Source of the DNA: Simmondsia chinensis
Taxonomy: Eukaryota; Streptophyta; Magnoliopsida; Caryophyllales; Simmondsiaceae
Length of the DNA stretch: 64,000 bases
Reading direction: 5' to 3'
Assembly (NCBI GenBank): GCA_018398585.1
Contig: JAGTTD010000015.1
Location: 24,509,478-24,573,477 of the forward strand
Shown piece by piece: positions 32,870 through 46,100 of this stretch. Position 1 is the first letter of the stretch, and every line of letters begins with the position of its first letter. The translations under genes and the position numbers were made by a program. The notes below the pieces were generated by a model. The model did not search any database. It worked only from the letters and a program-made list of their open reading frames with translations, and was not told the origin of the DNA.

Positions 32870-34494
32870 CCTAGTGAGTCAGCATATACAATTATTTCGA
32901 GCCTTTGCCACGATTCCCCTTCTACACATCCTCAACCCTGCCCAAAATGACCTGCATTTGCCACCAAATCTGCAGCCTAATTACCTTCTCTGAAAATATG
33001 AGAAACTCGAACAATGTCAAACTTAACAAGTATCTCTTAGATAACTTCAACAATGGTCCTAGTCTACCATTGGCATTTGAACTACTTATGGATCACCTTG
33101 TTGACAACCCAGTTATCTCCTTCGGTGTGAACTTGACGAAAACTCATAGCAATACACTTTTGAATGCTATTCATGGGTACTACACTTCTCCCACCAAGAC
33201 TAAAGTATTCCCGAGTGTTCGACATTCAAACATCACTTGATGAGCTATGTAATTTTGAATAATAAAACTACATGACCCCTTGTCATGCCTCCTAAACTAA
33301 TCGAAATCCAATTTCACCCAAACAATGTCTTGCAATTTCCATTTTACATAGTCATGATGTTTACCTAATTGACGAGTTCCCTTTTAACAACTTCTCTTGA
33401 TCCACCTAATTGCACAACTTTCACTCGCTGTCTTTCATTTGCACTTCCAGCAAGATTCAACCAAGCTAGGCATGAACCCACGAAAGACCATCTCATTACT
33501 ACTCTTCCCTAACACCTATAAGCAAGTAAGAATTCTACATAGTTGATCGTTTGCCCCAGGATTTCTATCACTATGAACCTCTTGCAACCACCTATTGAGA
33601 GAACCCCCACCTTGGTATTAACTTAATCCACTCTTTGAAGCATGCGTATGACCAATATAGCTGGGCAAAGAGACAATGAATAAACAGATGATCAATACTT
33701 TCCCCATGCTTTGACCAAACAACCAACATGTCGCTAACTGCATACAGAAAGGGGACAAAATGCATCTAGTTGGTAAAGCATTATACAACAGTTGTCATGC
33801 CAAAACCATTATCCTCATAACAAAGTCTAGGTTCCATAGCCATTTAAATGGCCAGTTATTCTTGTCCTTACATTAAATATTGTGAACGATTCATGTTGTC
33901 AATTTCACAAAGAAGTTCCCATCTACTGTGAAACCCCAACAAAACTAATCCCGTTTACAAGATGAAAGGGAATTAGAAATGCCAAAACCAAGGGGTAAAG
34001 CATGACCAAAGAGAAACTTAGATAGCTCCTCTACCCCAATCCCCAATGTCGAATAAAGCTATCCACGTTCAAATTCGAGTCTTTATAGTAGTGAAAATCC
34101 TCTATTACTCGGCAAGAAGAATATGTGAGCACCAATTATCAGACCCAAATGAAATCTAAGTACCATCTTCCACTAGCCAATGAATGCCTCTTCTAATAAA
34201 CCTCTGCAACTCAAAATTTGCTTCCAAACCCACGAATCATGAGATATCGAGGTATAGCTTAAAAGTTATTGTTGTCACAAATATTTCCCTTTTATCTGTT
34301 GTACCTTCTTCAAATGTTAACTTATTGATTTTCTCTTTAATCTTACAATATTTTGCAATATGACTGAATTTGTAACACTCATATCGTCTAATCTTATTCT
34401 TTGTAAAGTTTTTTTTCTTTAATCCTTTGAAACTATCTTTTCCCTTTAATGGAATATTTCTTTGTGGAGGGTTTTAAAATACATTTTTTTTTAA
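32870..34494 (-). mobile_element. antisense L1-type LINE, 3' half of ORF2, degenerate
   Basis: Minus-strand translation near 33750-33600 gives a zf-RVT-like stretch (ESIDHLFIHCLFAQLYW). Downstream (about 33240-32900) RNase H-like text follows. Frames are broken. Its upstream part is interrupted by the Copia inserted at 34500. Confidence 0.55.
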
Positions 34495-34499
34495 AATTT

Positions 34500-37400
34500 T
34501 GTTAGGAATATGCCTCAAATTTATGTAATTTAGTCATGATTCTCTGCCATGAGCAAGCCGATTGATCGGGCAGTACAACCAATCAATCGAAGAGCAACAC
34601 TGGAGAAAAATCAAGAAAAGCAGCAGATGAGAGGCCGATCGTCGGAACCCCGATCGATCGGGAGTCGTTTTCCGCGTACCCTAGCCGTTTAGTATAAATA
34701 TAGGTTTAGGACATCTGTTTTAGGTATCCAATCATCCAATCAAGAAAGAGTCACCGTCATCAAGGCGTTTGAGAGCATTATAAGAGTTTAGAGGGAGTGA
34801 TTCAATAATTCTCCATAGATTTCGTTCAGAGGAAGTGTCTTTGTAATTTTTCCACTGTTCATACTCAATAAAGAATCTCCATCTCCTCCCGTGGTTTTCT
34901 CCCCTCTCGATTGAAGAGGGATTTCCACGTAAATCTTTGTGTACTTTGTTGTTCTCTTTTATCCTTTTGTTTACTTCTCTTATTTGTTATAGTATTTGAA
35001 TCAAATCCAGTTCTGAGGTGTTAAATTCCACATTAAGGAGGTATATATTTCCTAACAAATTGGTATCCGAGTATATTAAGTTTGTTCAAGATTTTTCCTC
35101 ACAAATTGGTATCATAGTATATCAGATTTGTCCAGATTACCTCAATAATTGGTATCAGAGTCCTATTTATTTCGATTTGGTACTATAACGTATGCAATTA
35201 AATCTGAATTTGAGAAGTTTGGTGGTCAAGGGAGTTTCAGTTTATGGCATATTCGCATTAAGGGCCTTTTGACTCAGAGTGGCTTGAAGAAAGCTTTAGA
35301 AGGAAAAGAGAAGAAACTTGAGAGTTTATCCGAAGCACAGTGGGAGGAGTTAGACGAAAGGGCTCTTATGGCAATTTAGATGTGTCTTACCGATGACGTT
35401 TTAACAGAAGTCCTGGAAGTGAAGACCACTAAGGAGTTGTGGGAGAAATTGCAAAATATATTATGTTTCAAGTCTGTCTCCAACAAACTCGCAATTAAGC
35501 GTCGGTTTTTCACATTTCGTATGTCAGAAGGTACGTCACTTAAGAATCATATTAATGAATTTAATTCATTAATTCAAGAATTAAAGGAGCTTGATGATGC
35601 TCCTAAGGATAAAGATCAAGCTATATTACTATTATATTCACTCTCTACTTCATATAAAAGCTCTGTAAAAAGCATGATATATGGTGGTAGGTTAACTATC
35701 ACAGTTGATGAGGCTAAGAGAAACCTACTGAGTAAACAAAGAGTATATAAGGAGTTGCCAGACTCCGTTCAGAACTCAGGTAGTGGTTTATTTGTAAGAG
35801 GGAGAACCAAGTCTAAAGAATATAATTATGGTGGAAACAAGTCTAGGTCTAAGTCTAGACATTAAGACCTATTCTGTAATTACTGTCATAAGAAAGGGCA
35901 CATTAAGAGAGACTGTTACAAGCTTAAGAGAAAACTAGAAACAGATAACAGGTCTAACCAAAGATTCGCAGCAGCGAGTGTTGTAGTTGAAAATGAGAAT
36001 GATGGTGATATACTGTCTGTGTCTGAATCTCAGTCCAATTTTAGAAATAGTTGGATTTTGGATTCGAGTTACTCCTATCATGTTTGTCCCAATCGAGATT
36101 AGTTTTTCACGTACGAGTCAATTCAATGTGGAGTTGCTTTGATGGGTAATGATGCTACATGCAAAGTTTTGGGTATATGAACAATTCGTGTTAAGATGCT
36201 CTATGGCACTATCAGGACGTTGAATGATGTTCGTCATATTCCTGATTTGAAGAAGAATCTCATTCTTTAGGTACACTTAAGTCTCATACACAGCTGAAGG
36301 TGGAGTTAAGAAAGTCGTTAGGGGTGCTTTAGTTGTGATTAAGGGCAGAAGGATAGGAACATTATATAAACTTGTCGGTTCCATAGTTGCATGATCAATT
36401 AAGATATCTTCATCATCATTGTTGACAGAACCAAGTATTACAAAGTCAAGGCATTTGAAATTGGATCATTCAGGTGATAAAGGTCTGTCTGAGTTCAGTA
36501 AAAGGGGCTCGTTGTGTGGTCAGTCTACAAGACTGAAATCTTGTGAACAAGGCATTTGTGGGAAGCAGAAAAGAGTTCGCTTAAAGCAATTCCTGACGAG
36601 TAGAAATGTCACGTTTGATAAGTCTTCATTGCTATCTCCACAGAAGATGCCATCAGTTAGTTGTGATTCAGGTCAGATGAATAAGCCAAATGAATTTCAG
36701 TTTCAATTAAGTAACACAGTTCAGCATCAGGTGGCTGTTTCAGAAGATCAAGAGCCAACTCAGAGAAGAAGAAGTTTGTCGTTGCTGATAAACTCACAGA
36801 TATGTTCACTCAGTTCCTACCTAACAAGAAGTTAAAGCATCCCTCGGACTCGATTAGGTTTTCTATTTTGTTAAAATAACCTCGTGTGTGGGGTGTTTTG
36901 AGGAGTAAGTGGAGAAATTTTGCTTTAGTATAAATTTGAATCAAAGTGGATGTTGTTAGGAATATGTCTCAAATTATGTAATTTAGTCATGATTCTCGCC
37001 GTGAGCAAGCCGATCAATCGGGCGGTACGACCAATCGATCGGAAAGCAACGCTGGAGAAAAATCAAGAAAAGCAGCAGATGAGGGGCCGATTGATTAGCA
37101 CTGGCCGATCAATCAGGAGTCGTTTTCCACGTACCCTAACCGTTTAGTATAAATATGGGTTTAAGGCTTCTGTTTTAGATATCCAATCATCCAATCAAGA
37201 GAGAGCCGCCATCATCAAGGCGTTTGAGAGCATTACGAGAGTTTAGAGTGAGTGATTCAATAATTCTTCATAAATCTCATTCATAGGAAGTGTCTTTGTA
37301 ATTCTTCCATTATTCATACTCAATAAAAAATCTTCATATCCGCCCGTGGTTTTCTCCCCTCTCGATTGAAGAGGGGTTTCCCTGTAAATCTCTATGTTCT

Positions 37401-37603
37401 TCGTTTGTTCTCTTTTATCCTTTTGTTTACTTCTCTTGTATGTTATAGTATTTGAATCGAATCCAGTTCTAGGGCGTTAAGTTCTGCATTAAGAAGGTAT
37501 TAATTTCCTAATAAATTGATATCCGAATATATCAGGTTTGTTCAAAATTTCCCCTCACGAATTGGTATCATAGTATATCAGATTTGTCCAGATTACCTCA
37601 ACA
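34500..37603 (+). mobile_element. Copia retrotransposon with large internal deletion
   Basis: LTRs 34500-35147 and 36954-37603 start TGTTAGGAATATG and end CTCAATA or CTCAACA. Target copies AATTT lie at 34495-34499 and 37604-37608. The internal region is only 1.8 kb: gag, a protease relic, part of gag-pre-integrase (about 36419-36600), then a jump to the C-terminal DMFTQFLPNKK near 36810. Most of integrase and all of reverse transcriptase are absent. The LTR 3' end holds two extra primer-site-like units (35058 and 35104) before the functional one (35149). Same family as 13592-17858. Confidence 0.92.
35180..35990 (+). pseudogene. Copia gag, start codon lost and amber codon
   Basis: Frame matching the gag at 17367: [20 protein letters not shown]. 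The family start codon is replaced by ATA (about 35183). A TAG at 35377-35379 stands exactly where the other copy has TAG, and the frame continues with [15 protein letters not shown]. Another stop at about 35863 precedes the zinc-knuckle text [14 protein letters not shown]. Non-functional. Confidence 0.85.
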
Positions 37604-37749
37604 AATTTTATTACGGCCCGACCGGGATTAATATCATGATAATCATATTAAGCATAAAGATGCTTACAAGCGGGGATGTTTACCATAAATATAGTTTAGC
37701 ATCAGAGGAAGATGAAGAGAAATGATCAACAGAATAACAATAAGAGGAT

Positions 37750-37886
37750 AACAACAACAACAAACACAATATTTTAAAAACTCATGCATATGTAAGACCT
37801 AGGAGGGGTGGATATGCAACCTTACCCTTTAGGATGCTACCTTAAAGGAAAGCTGTGTCCAAGTACCCCCGAACTGAAAAGCATAA
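37750..37886 (-). repeat. degraded Au-type SINE, antisense
   Basis: Starts with AACAACAACAACAA (the inverse of the TTG tail), then GATATGCAACCTTACCC and TCCAAGTACCCCCGAACTGA. The tail middle has diverged. Confidence 0.6.
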
Positions 37887-38033
37887 AGGCATAACAATGA
37901 GAGGATAACATTAAGTAATATTTTTGTTATTAAAAAAAAAAAAAGAAAAAAAAAGAAAGAAAAACAGAAAGCATATCTAGTGTTCTTTCCTAGCACGCTC
38001 GGCATGCTCTCTATTACACGTGATAATCACATT

Positions 38034-38356
38034 TTTTATGGATATTATTCAAAGAGACCCCTCAAACTATTAAGTAAAATTAAAGAAATCTCCTGAACTT
38101 TTATTTTCATCGAATGTACCCCCAAACTGTTGGTTAAATTTAAAAAAAATATGAAACTCCCTAAAATTACAAATAAATAATTTTAAAAATAAAAAAAATT
38201 TAAATTACATTCTTATTTTTAAAATTGTTTTAAATATGTTTATGTATGTATACTTAAAATTTTTGCCCTTACATTATTTTTCAAGTGTCAAACTAGTTTA
38301 ATTTAACATAATCCTAAAAAAATTGTGTGGATAGTATAAGGGCGGGGGGGGGGGGC

Positions 38357-38387
<31 letters not shown>

Positions 38388-38697
38388 GTTACCAAAGTTT
38401 AAGTTGTGAAAATATTATAAATCTTTAGGACACCTAAAAATTATATTATTAAATCTAAGAATACTTAAACCAAATTTTATTTAAATTTTATTAATTATTT
38501 CAAATGTCTTTGACCTAATTTTTAAAGTTGGGGGAGTCAAATTCATTTTACTTAAAAGTTTGCAGATGCCTTTAATGAAATTAAAAGTTAAGAAGGTCAC
38601 ATTAATTTTAACCAATAGTTCAGTAATTGAAAGTCAGGAAGTCACTTTGATTTTCATCAATAATTCAGGGAGGGGTCTTTATTAATATTATCCATTT
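38034..38697. repeat. fold-back element with a long G homopolymer
   Basis: Inverse arms: left TATGGATATTATTCAAAGAG followed by ACCCCTC; right (reverse complement) AATGGATAATATTAATAAAG followed by ACCCCTC. A G-rich run with two C interruptions occupies about 38342-38385 in the centre. Non-coding. Confidence 0.65.
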
Positions 38698-39013
38698 TTT
38701 ATTCATAAATTTTGTGATAAAAAAAATTATAAACATTTAATGAAATAAACCAAATAAAGGTGTGTAAGGAGGTAAAACAGACCCCCTCCAACTTTTTTCC
38801 ATTAGCTTGTGATTCACGTGTAGGATAAATGGAATAGTGAGGGAATGGTGGGCTTATCAACAAATAACCACAAGTTTTACATTCCTTCACAATGTTATAT
38901 AGGCTATTCTATTAAATACATATAACTTTTAAAATAAAATAAAAAATTATTTCGTAAAGTTTATGAACAAAAAAATTATACAATAAACCTTAAGGTATTA
39001 ATATATAATTTAC
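38697..39013. repeat. fold-back element, CAAATAACCACAAG family, copy 1
   Basis: The arms contain ATAAATTTTGTGATAA and its rough inverse TTATTTCGTAAAGTTTATG. The core CAACAAATAACCACAAGTTT recurs at 61006-61378 (CAACAAATAACCGCAAGTTT). Two members of one family. Confidence 0.6.
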
Positions 39014-39419
39014 CGAAAAGAAAACGTACATGTAGAAAAGCGCAGACCGGAGGAGAGAGCTTGATTTTACGTTCATTCGGAGAAAAATATTTTAAAGCAC
39101 ATTACGTTTTATAAAAGAATCAAAAACAAAAAAAAAAAATATAATATTTACTATATACGCAGCACCGTAACATTTTTTTGGAAAACGAAGAAGGCAAAGG
39201 GGTAACAAGAAATCTCAAAAACATGTTCTTTTATACATTGTCCTTCTCGTTCTTTCTCCAAAACATGCGATCTTTCTAGTAAAACATTAATATTACCCTT
39301 GATTTTTTTGGAAACAAAATACACTTTTAAAGTACTTTCGCTAATTCATTTGTTATAACACTCAATCACATTCAAAAATGGCTATCAATCATGGCAACTG
39401 AAACAAAAAAATAAATAAA

Positions 39420-39965
39420 TAAAGGGGTTTTTTTTAATTGAAATCACCTTGAAAAGTTCTTATTTTTTTATTTAACTACTAAAACTTTTAAATTTTTTAA
39501 AAAACCACCAGCAAAGTCTAAAATTTTTCAATCTACTTTAAATCATGTTGTTAACTATTTATTAAACATTATCTAACTCCATATGAATTTTAACGTACCT
39601 TTTCTTTTTTCATTTTTTAGTGCACAGCATGAACTGAAACTAGTCAAGCTAATAATGCATTCACCTCCCCCTTCCTACCTTGGTTTAATCCCAAGGGGGT
39701 TCGAAGAGGTGCGATTCAAACCATGGTAGGGGAGCGGGATGAAATGCTTTGCCTGCTTAGATGCTCCAACTCATACTTAATCGACACTCTAAAATCTATT
39801 TAAAAACCATTAGTAGGTAACAAACAATTAACGGTGTGATTTAAGGTGGTCGATTGCAAATTTTTAGACTTTTAGAGGTAGTTTTCTAAAAAATTAAAAA
39901 GTTTTAGTGGTTAAGTAAAAAATCATAACCTATCAAGGTTGGTTGTTTTTTTTGTTATTTTGTTT
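39420..39965. repeat. fold-back element
   Basis: Inverse arms with TTAACTACTAAAACTTTTAA on the left and TTAAAAAGTTTTAGTGGTTA on the right, around a core of unknown origin (39600-39780) holding CCCAAGGGGGTTCGAA. It lies just downstream of the pantothenate synthetase stop. Confidence 0.55.
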
Positions 39966-40180
39966 TTTTAACCCATAAACAAAACAAAAACATTTCAACG
40001 GGTATCAAATTCCTATGCAATGAACTGGAAAATATGGTGATACTGATGGCTAAGCTCTAACTACAGAAGGACAAGCCATGCAAAAACAGGCATCAGAAAA
40101 TACCTCGTGTGTCGAATTCATTCGAGTTTAACGTATGCAACCGAAGAGAAAACTCGGGAGCAGAAATCGAAGCATCCTTT

Positions 40181-43100
40181 CTATAAATTTATCTCAACGT
40201 TATCGAGCAGCCTCGCCTTCCCAAACCAGGCAGCAACGCAGAACACAACAGGTACGTCGATGAGTTCCCTTGACTCCAGGGTCTCTTGGTCTACAATCTG
40301 CTGGGACAAAATCGAAGACAAATAACGAAAAAGAATTATCCAGAATTGTATAAGTAAAATCCTGCAAAATTAGGGGATGATACCATGCATCTGGAACTGA
40401 AAATTTAATGTGTAATTGTCATCTTAGATTCTGAAGTTTTGTCTGGTCGTAGCGTGAAAACAATTTGATCAATTGAAATTGCTTTTAGTGTGTCCAGAAA
40501 ACGTTCATTCATTTCCCGATAGGCAATGCATGGAATGATGGTATGTTGGCTGGTGGCATAAAGTGTGACTACAACAAACATTCAATAGAAAATGTCTAGT
40601 CTCTTCTTAAGATAAAGATATAATTTTGAGTGGATTTAAAAGTGTTCAAACATTCTAAATATTTGACAAAAACATATATGCTTAAACAATAAGGTCAAGG
40701 GAAGTTGTTTCTTTTACGAAAAGACAAGACATCAGAAATGAAAATTCCCAGGATACTCAACTACTTTCCCTACCAAAGCTTTGAAGTCATTAGGACAAAC
40801 TATTTGATATCTAATTTAAACATTATTAAGGTAGTCTAATCACAATGAATTGAGCAGTCATCGTACTGAACCATCGATCACATTTGATCAAAATGTAGTC
40901 ATGATTGAGTAAAACAAAATGCCTAAGATGGTAATCCTAAATTTCCAGGCTTTCACATTGCCACATCACTCGCTCCCCCCTTCAAACTAAGATGCATAGC
41001 GTGGAATGCATATATAGAATGTGAATGCCACCTAAACCTTAGACATGACCTTACTTACCTAAACCTTAATAAGGAGACGGCCTTAAATAATGCTAAATGA
41101 CGGTTAAAAATAAGTGTGGCCGACAAAATTGTTACGAGTGTGGAGTACAACGATGCTAGTTCACAGCTTTCCTAGGCTTATATGTCTGCAATTATTGCTT
41201 GCATGTCTGGTACTATTTTATTTGACTTGGATTTTATAAATATTGTTCCATTTTTGCTTTTTAGGATTGAGGGTCCTACAGAAACAGCCTCCCTTCAGGG
41301 TAGCACTGTAGAGGCAAGGCTGCGTACATCTCACCCTCCCCAAACCCTGCCTTTGCGAGAACCCTTTGAGACACTGGGTTTGTTGGTGGTGGTGGTAGTA
41401 TTGTTAAATGTGGATGCTATTACAAATCGAACGGTTTATTGCTTACCCTTGACATAGTAGCTTTTCATTGGTCCACTAGCTTAAGTATTTACATCACGTA
41501 CTTGTCATGCATTTCTTTTAATAGATAGACCTTTCATTTTTCCAAAGGAAAAAAAGGGTGTGATGGGCATGTAGCAAGCCCTCCACACTTAAATTAGTTG
41601 AGTACCATTCCCTTTTCATGCATGCGGCAAAAAAAAAAAAGGGTTATTTACACTATTAGTCCTTGTACTTTACTTCTTGTGTTAATTTAGTCCGTATACT
41701 TTTAATTGTGTCAATTTAGTTTGTACACAACTAAAATTGTTTCAATGAAAACCAATATTGAAATTAATTTAACTTTCAGTTGAAATCGAAACAAAACATT
41801 CACTCTTTGTAAACTTTAACCCCTTTCTGAATACTCCCTTCATGTGGAGAACATGTGAGTGCTAATTAATGTCAAAATTTATACCATATATTATTATTAA
41901 TTTTAACACTGGATTTGATTGAAACAATTCCAATTGTATAAGGTCTAAATTAGCACAATTAAAAGAGACTAAATTCACATAATATGCTAAGTATAAGGAC
42001 TAATGATGCAAATAACCAAAAAACCACGAGAGAAGCGACCATAGAGAAAGGAAAATGTTTGCCTTACGTCAGCATAATCTACCCTTCCACCCGCTTCCTC
42101 TATTGCATGGATAACCGCATTTTTGAGCTCTCTGCAATTAACAAGTCCCTTCTCTGCATCAGATTTGGCTTTTGAGAGTGACCTATTTATAGACAAGGCC
42201 TGAAATATCCCAACAACATAACTAATTATTAACGGCTTAAACTTCATAGCAGAAAGAAATAGTAAACAAGAACAACTATCTATGCCTCTTTTCTCCCACT
42301 ATGTGGCATCATCCATGCAATCAAATAAGGCCACTACGTTAGATAATGGCCGTTATAGTTAGTACTTCATAATGGTCTCCATAACGTATATATAATGTAT
42401 TTTATTTACTAAATATATTTAAAAACATATTTAGATGTTAAAAACTATAAAAAGAATATAAAAATTGATGATTATATGGATATTCATCCAAATGTCTGCA
42501 AATATAAGATTGGCACGACTGCCTTGACTCGATAAGTAGCATCCACAACATACTGCTACCATGCCACTATAATTGCGACCTTGATGCGACTGTGAACTGT
42601 GATTTTATTCCATGCGCAATCAGCTACATGAATTGCAGTATGCCGCTGCAGAAACAAGAGGCTTTTGCACAATTTCCCATACTTCCCGTGTTTAGAAGAC
42701 CGCTACATGGATAAAAATGTACATATAGGAGATTTGAAGATTTATGCAATTTACAGACCTTTGTTCTCTCTTCTGGAGAAAGGTAGACATTGCGAGAACT
42801 CATTGCTAATCCATCACCTTCACGCACTATCTCAGAGCCTATTACTTGGATAGGGAAGTCGAGATCTCGAACCTGCAAAACCGTAAATTTTAAATAAAAA
42901 GGCGAGTGAGAAACCCATGTCACATTCCGCAAACAATGGAGTTCCTACAAGCTCCAATCAAGTCACACGTCTTGCTCATTTCAAAGCTCAAATTCAACTA
43001 GTAGAACAGGCTCCCACCAAAGCACAGTTAGGGGAGAGTTAGCTAAATAACAGCTTATCTACATGATAAATCCTAACATAACTACAGCATGGAACATAAT

Positions 43101-46100
43101 ACGACTACTCGGAAAGTGCCTTGATCTGGTGCAAGATTCGTGCCCTCGGAACGCCCATTCCAGTGCAAAACAAACTCCAAACAACATCCAGTTGCTTCAG
43201 AATGTGAAATCTGAAAATGGCAGTCACTATGAAATGCAAATGAATCATTTAGAAATACACCTATGGATTGAAGACGTAATGTCAAGTAGCGACAGTTTTC
43301 TCACAAGAAAATATAAATGACATGGAAGCTAACTTATGGCACCACCTGTTTTGAGCTACGAGCTAGACTTGGATAGAAAATCACAAGCCTATGTGATGGA
43401 TGCAGAACTGGTCCGTTGCTTGTTCTATTTTGAACTTCCCAATTTATGGTATGACTAATCTCACTAGCTCCGATGGTGAAATGTGGAACGAATATGCAAT
43501 TACGCAATGTATAACCAGAAACAGCAAATTTGCAATCAATGCTACGTTTAGTTTTGGGTCCCATATGACCAAATGAGAGCATCATGCCAACAATAGCACA
43601 GGAAGTACTAAGGATCTCCAGGATTCCAAAGTTGTATAGTGCCAGGACACTACTAAAACAAACATCATACGTAAACAATTCTGTTACATATATATAACTT
43701 CATTCTCAATTGTGCAACAGCCACAGAACTAATTAAAGTTACATCTGCCATTAGTACGGAATTTTAAGCTTCTTGTTATACAATTGGCAGTTAAATAATG
43801 CTATATTTGTAAGTTTGTAATGGTGTCTACAATGAATATGTATTATATATGAAAGGGAAATTCTCAATTAGGTACCCTGAGGTTTGGTCATTTATCACCT
43901 AGGTACCCTGATATTTTAATATATACACTTAGATACCCCGAACCAAAGAGGGCACCAACACGTCGTCACTGGATCCCATTAGAGCTCCGAAGCTAAGCGT
44001 GCTTGGGCGAGAGTAGTACTAGGATGGATGACCTCCTGGGAAGAACCTCACCCTCAGGTTAGGGGCACTAGGAAACAGCCTCTCTTCAGGTTAACACCCT
44101 AAAGGGGGAAGGCTGCATACATCCCCCCCCCCCCCCCCCCCCCCCAAAGACCCTACGTCTGCAGGAGCCCTTGAGGCACTGGGTATGTTCCTTTTTTTTT
44201 ACTTAGGTACCCCGAGGTTTCAAAATTTTATCACTTAGGTGCCCTATTCGAGAATTATTATAATATTTGAACATTTTCATCATCAAACGTTGCAATACAC
44301 AATTACAATAATATGTACGAGTTATATCAATTTTTTCAATGAAAATCAAACAGAATAAGGAAAAAAATGTCATTAAATTATGATAGAAGATATCGGCATA
44401 TTAGTGAAATAATGTGGTATGCTAGCATTTTACAATAGGAAATTATAACATTATAATAGAAGACACCTATATATTGCTATAACTATGTCCTATGTTAGCA
44501 ATTTTTAATAAAAATCTATATAAATTTGAAAGATGGTATCTAATTGATAAAATTTCTAAACTTCGAGGTACCTGAGTGATAAATTTTTTAAATCTTAGGG
44601 TGCCTCATTGTATATATTGAAACGTCAAGATACCTAAGTGATAAAATCTTTAAATCTCAAGGTACCTAAGTGATATATAATTATATGTTAAAAACTATCA
44701 AAGGCATACTTTTAATGACTATATGACTATTCATTTCAATATTTGTTCAAAAAATTTTAAAAGCAACTAATGTTCCCTTCAAAAACTAGCGTGATCTCCA
44801 TGACCTGCTACGTGACAATCCACAACCGCAACCACTATGTGACTACAGGTAGTGATTTGATTCCATAAGAGCAATATAGATGCTCTAGGAGCCTACTAAA
44901 CTAGACATGAAACTATATTCTAACAATACACAACTTGCAACAAGGTTTGTTTTTGAGGAAGGGGCACCAGGGAGGCTAGCAGCATGCCCTTGCCATTTCA
45001 TGTCACGCCCCAACACCAACAAACATAGGGGCCTATGACGAGTAAATTTGAACATAAATTTCTCAGATACTATAAACTAAATTAAAGAAATTTTCAATAA
45101 ATAGGCCTTATAATCCTAGGGAAGGGGCGGAAAAAAAAAAAAAAAAAAGAAAATTTTTTCTAGGGGAAGAAATCTAGCTAGACATTCAAACCGCTCAAAA
45201 TTTTATAATTCCAACTATAAGAAAGTTTGAAATAGATAACTTATCAAAGCCATAAAGTATAGAAAATCTCCTATGATTGCTACAACTTCCAATGTCATGG
45301 TGGCTAAGATCCTTGATCCCCCAAATAAGACACATCTTGTCTCGTATAAGAATGATAAACAATAGGGTGAGTATAAAACTCAGCAAGTGCCAAACCCGCT
45401 AACAAAAACAAGAATCGTGCATTCTCAGAAAGGCATATGACCCATTTCAAAAAGCATTGGTGAAGTAGAATATTAAACCCACTAATGAAAACTGAAGAAA
45501 ATAACTGAACTCTTAGACCTTAAGCCCCTAGATTGTGGCTACACATAATCCCTGCAACTAGGCTTAGAATTGGCTGATATAAAGGGGTCTTGGGCAACTT
45601 CGAGCTCAGAGGAACATTCCAAATAGTGAAACACTAACAGAGATGCTATCATAGTTGCACGAAGCGGAAGCAGAAACAAAAGCGGGAATAAGGGAGAAGG
45701 CAGTCATAAAAGTTTCTAAGGTTGGAAGCATTGAGGGAGCACTTGAAGCATTAATATCAAAACAAAGCCAATATTTCGCATTAACCAAGAAAATAAAGTA
45801 CTCCAATGAATAAATTCTAGAAAATTGATTCTAACATGTTCACACAATTCAATTATTCATTAAAATCAAGTGATATAATTAACCAACAAATCGTTTCATG
45901 AGTATTCTCTTATCAAAATGATTCTATGACTATTCGAATCACGTTCTTGTCGAGTTTGACCTGCGTTGGAAATACGAATCTGACTTTAAAATGCAGAGTC
46001 GTGTTTCCGAAGCGTAACGTTAGCATTTTAGGTGTATCCTGCAACTATGGATGGTATAGCCCCCATCGTAGGCTCAAAAATGTCTTTTCCTTGTCATCAT

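Noticed and set aside
43942..44080. A 5S rRNA gene
   Set aside because: The 5' 20 or so bases do not match 5S, there is no T-run terminator, and the sequence runs on into a SINE tail with target duplications.
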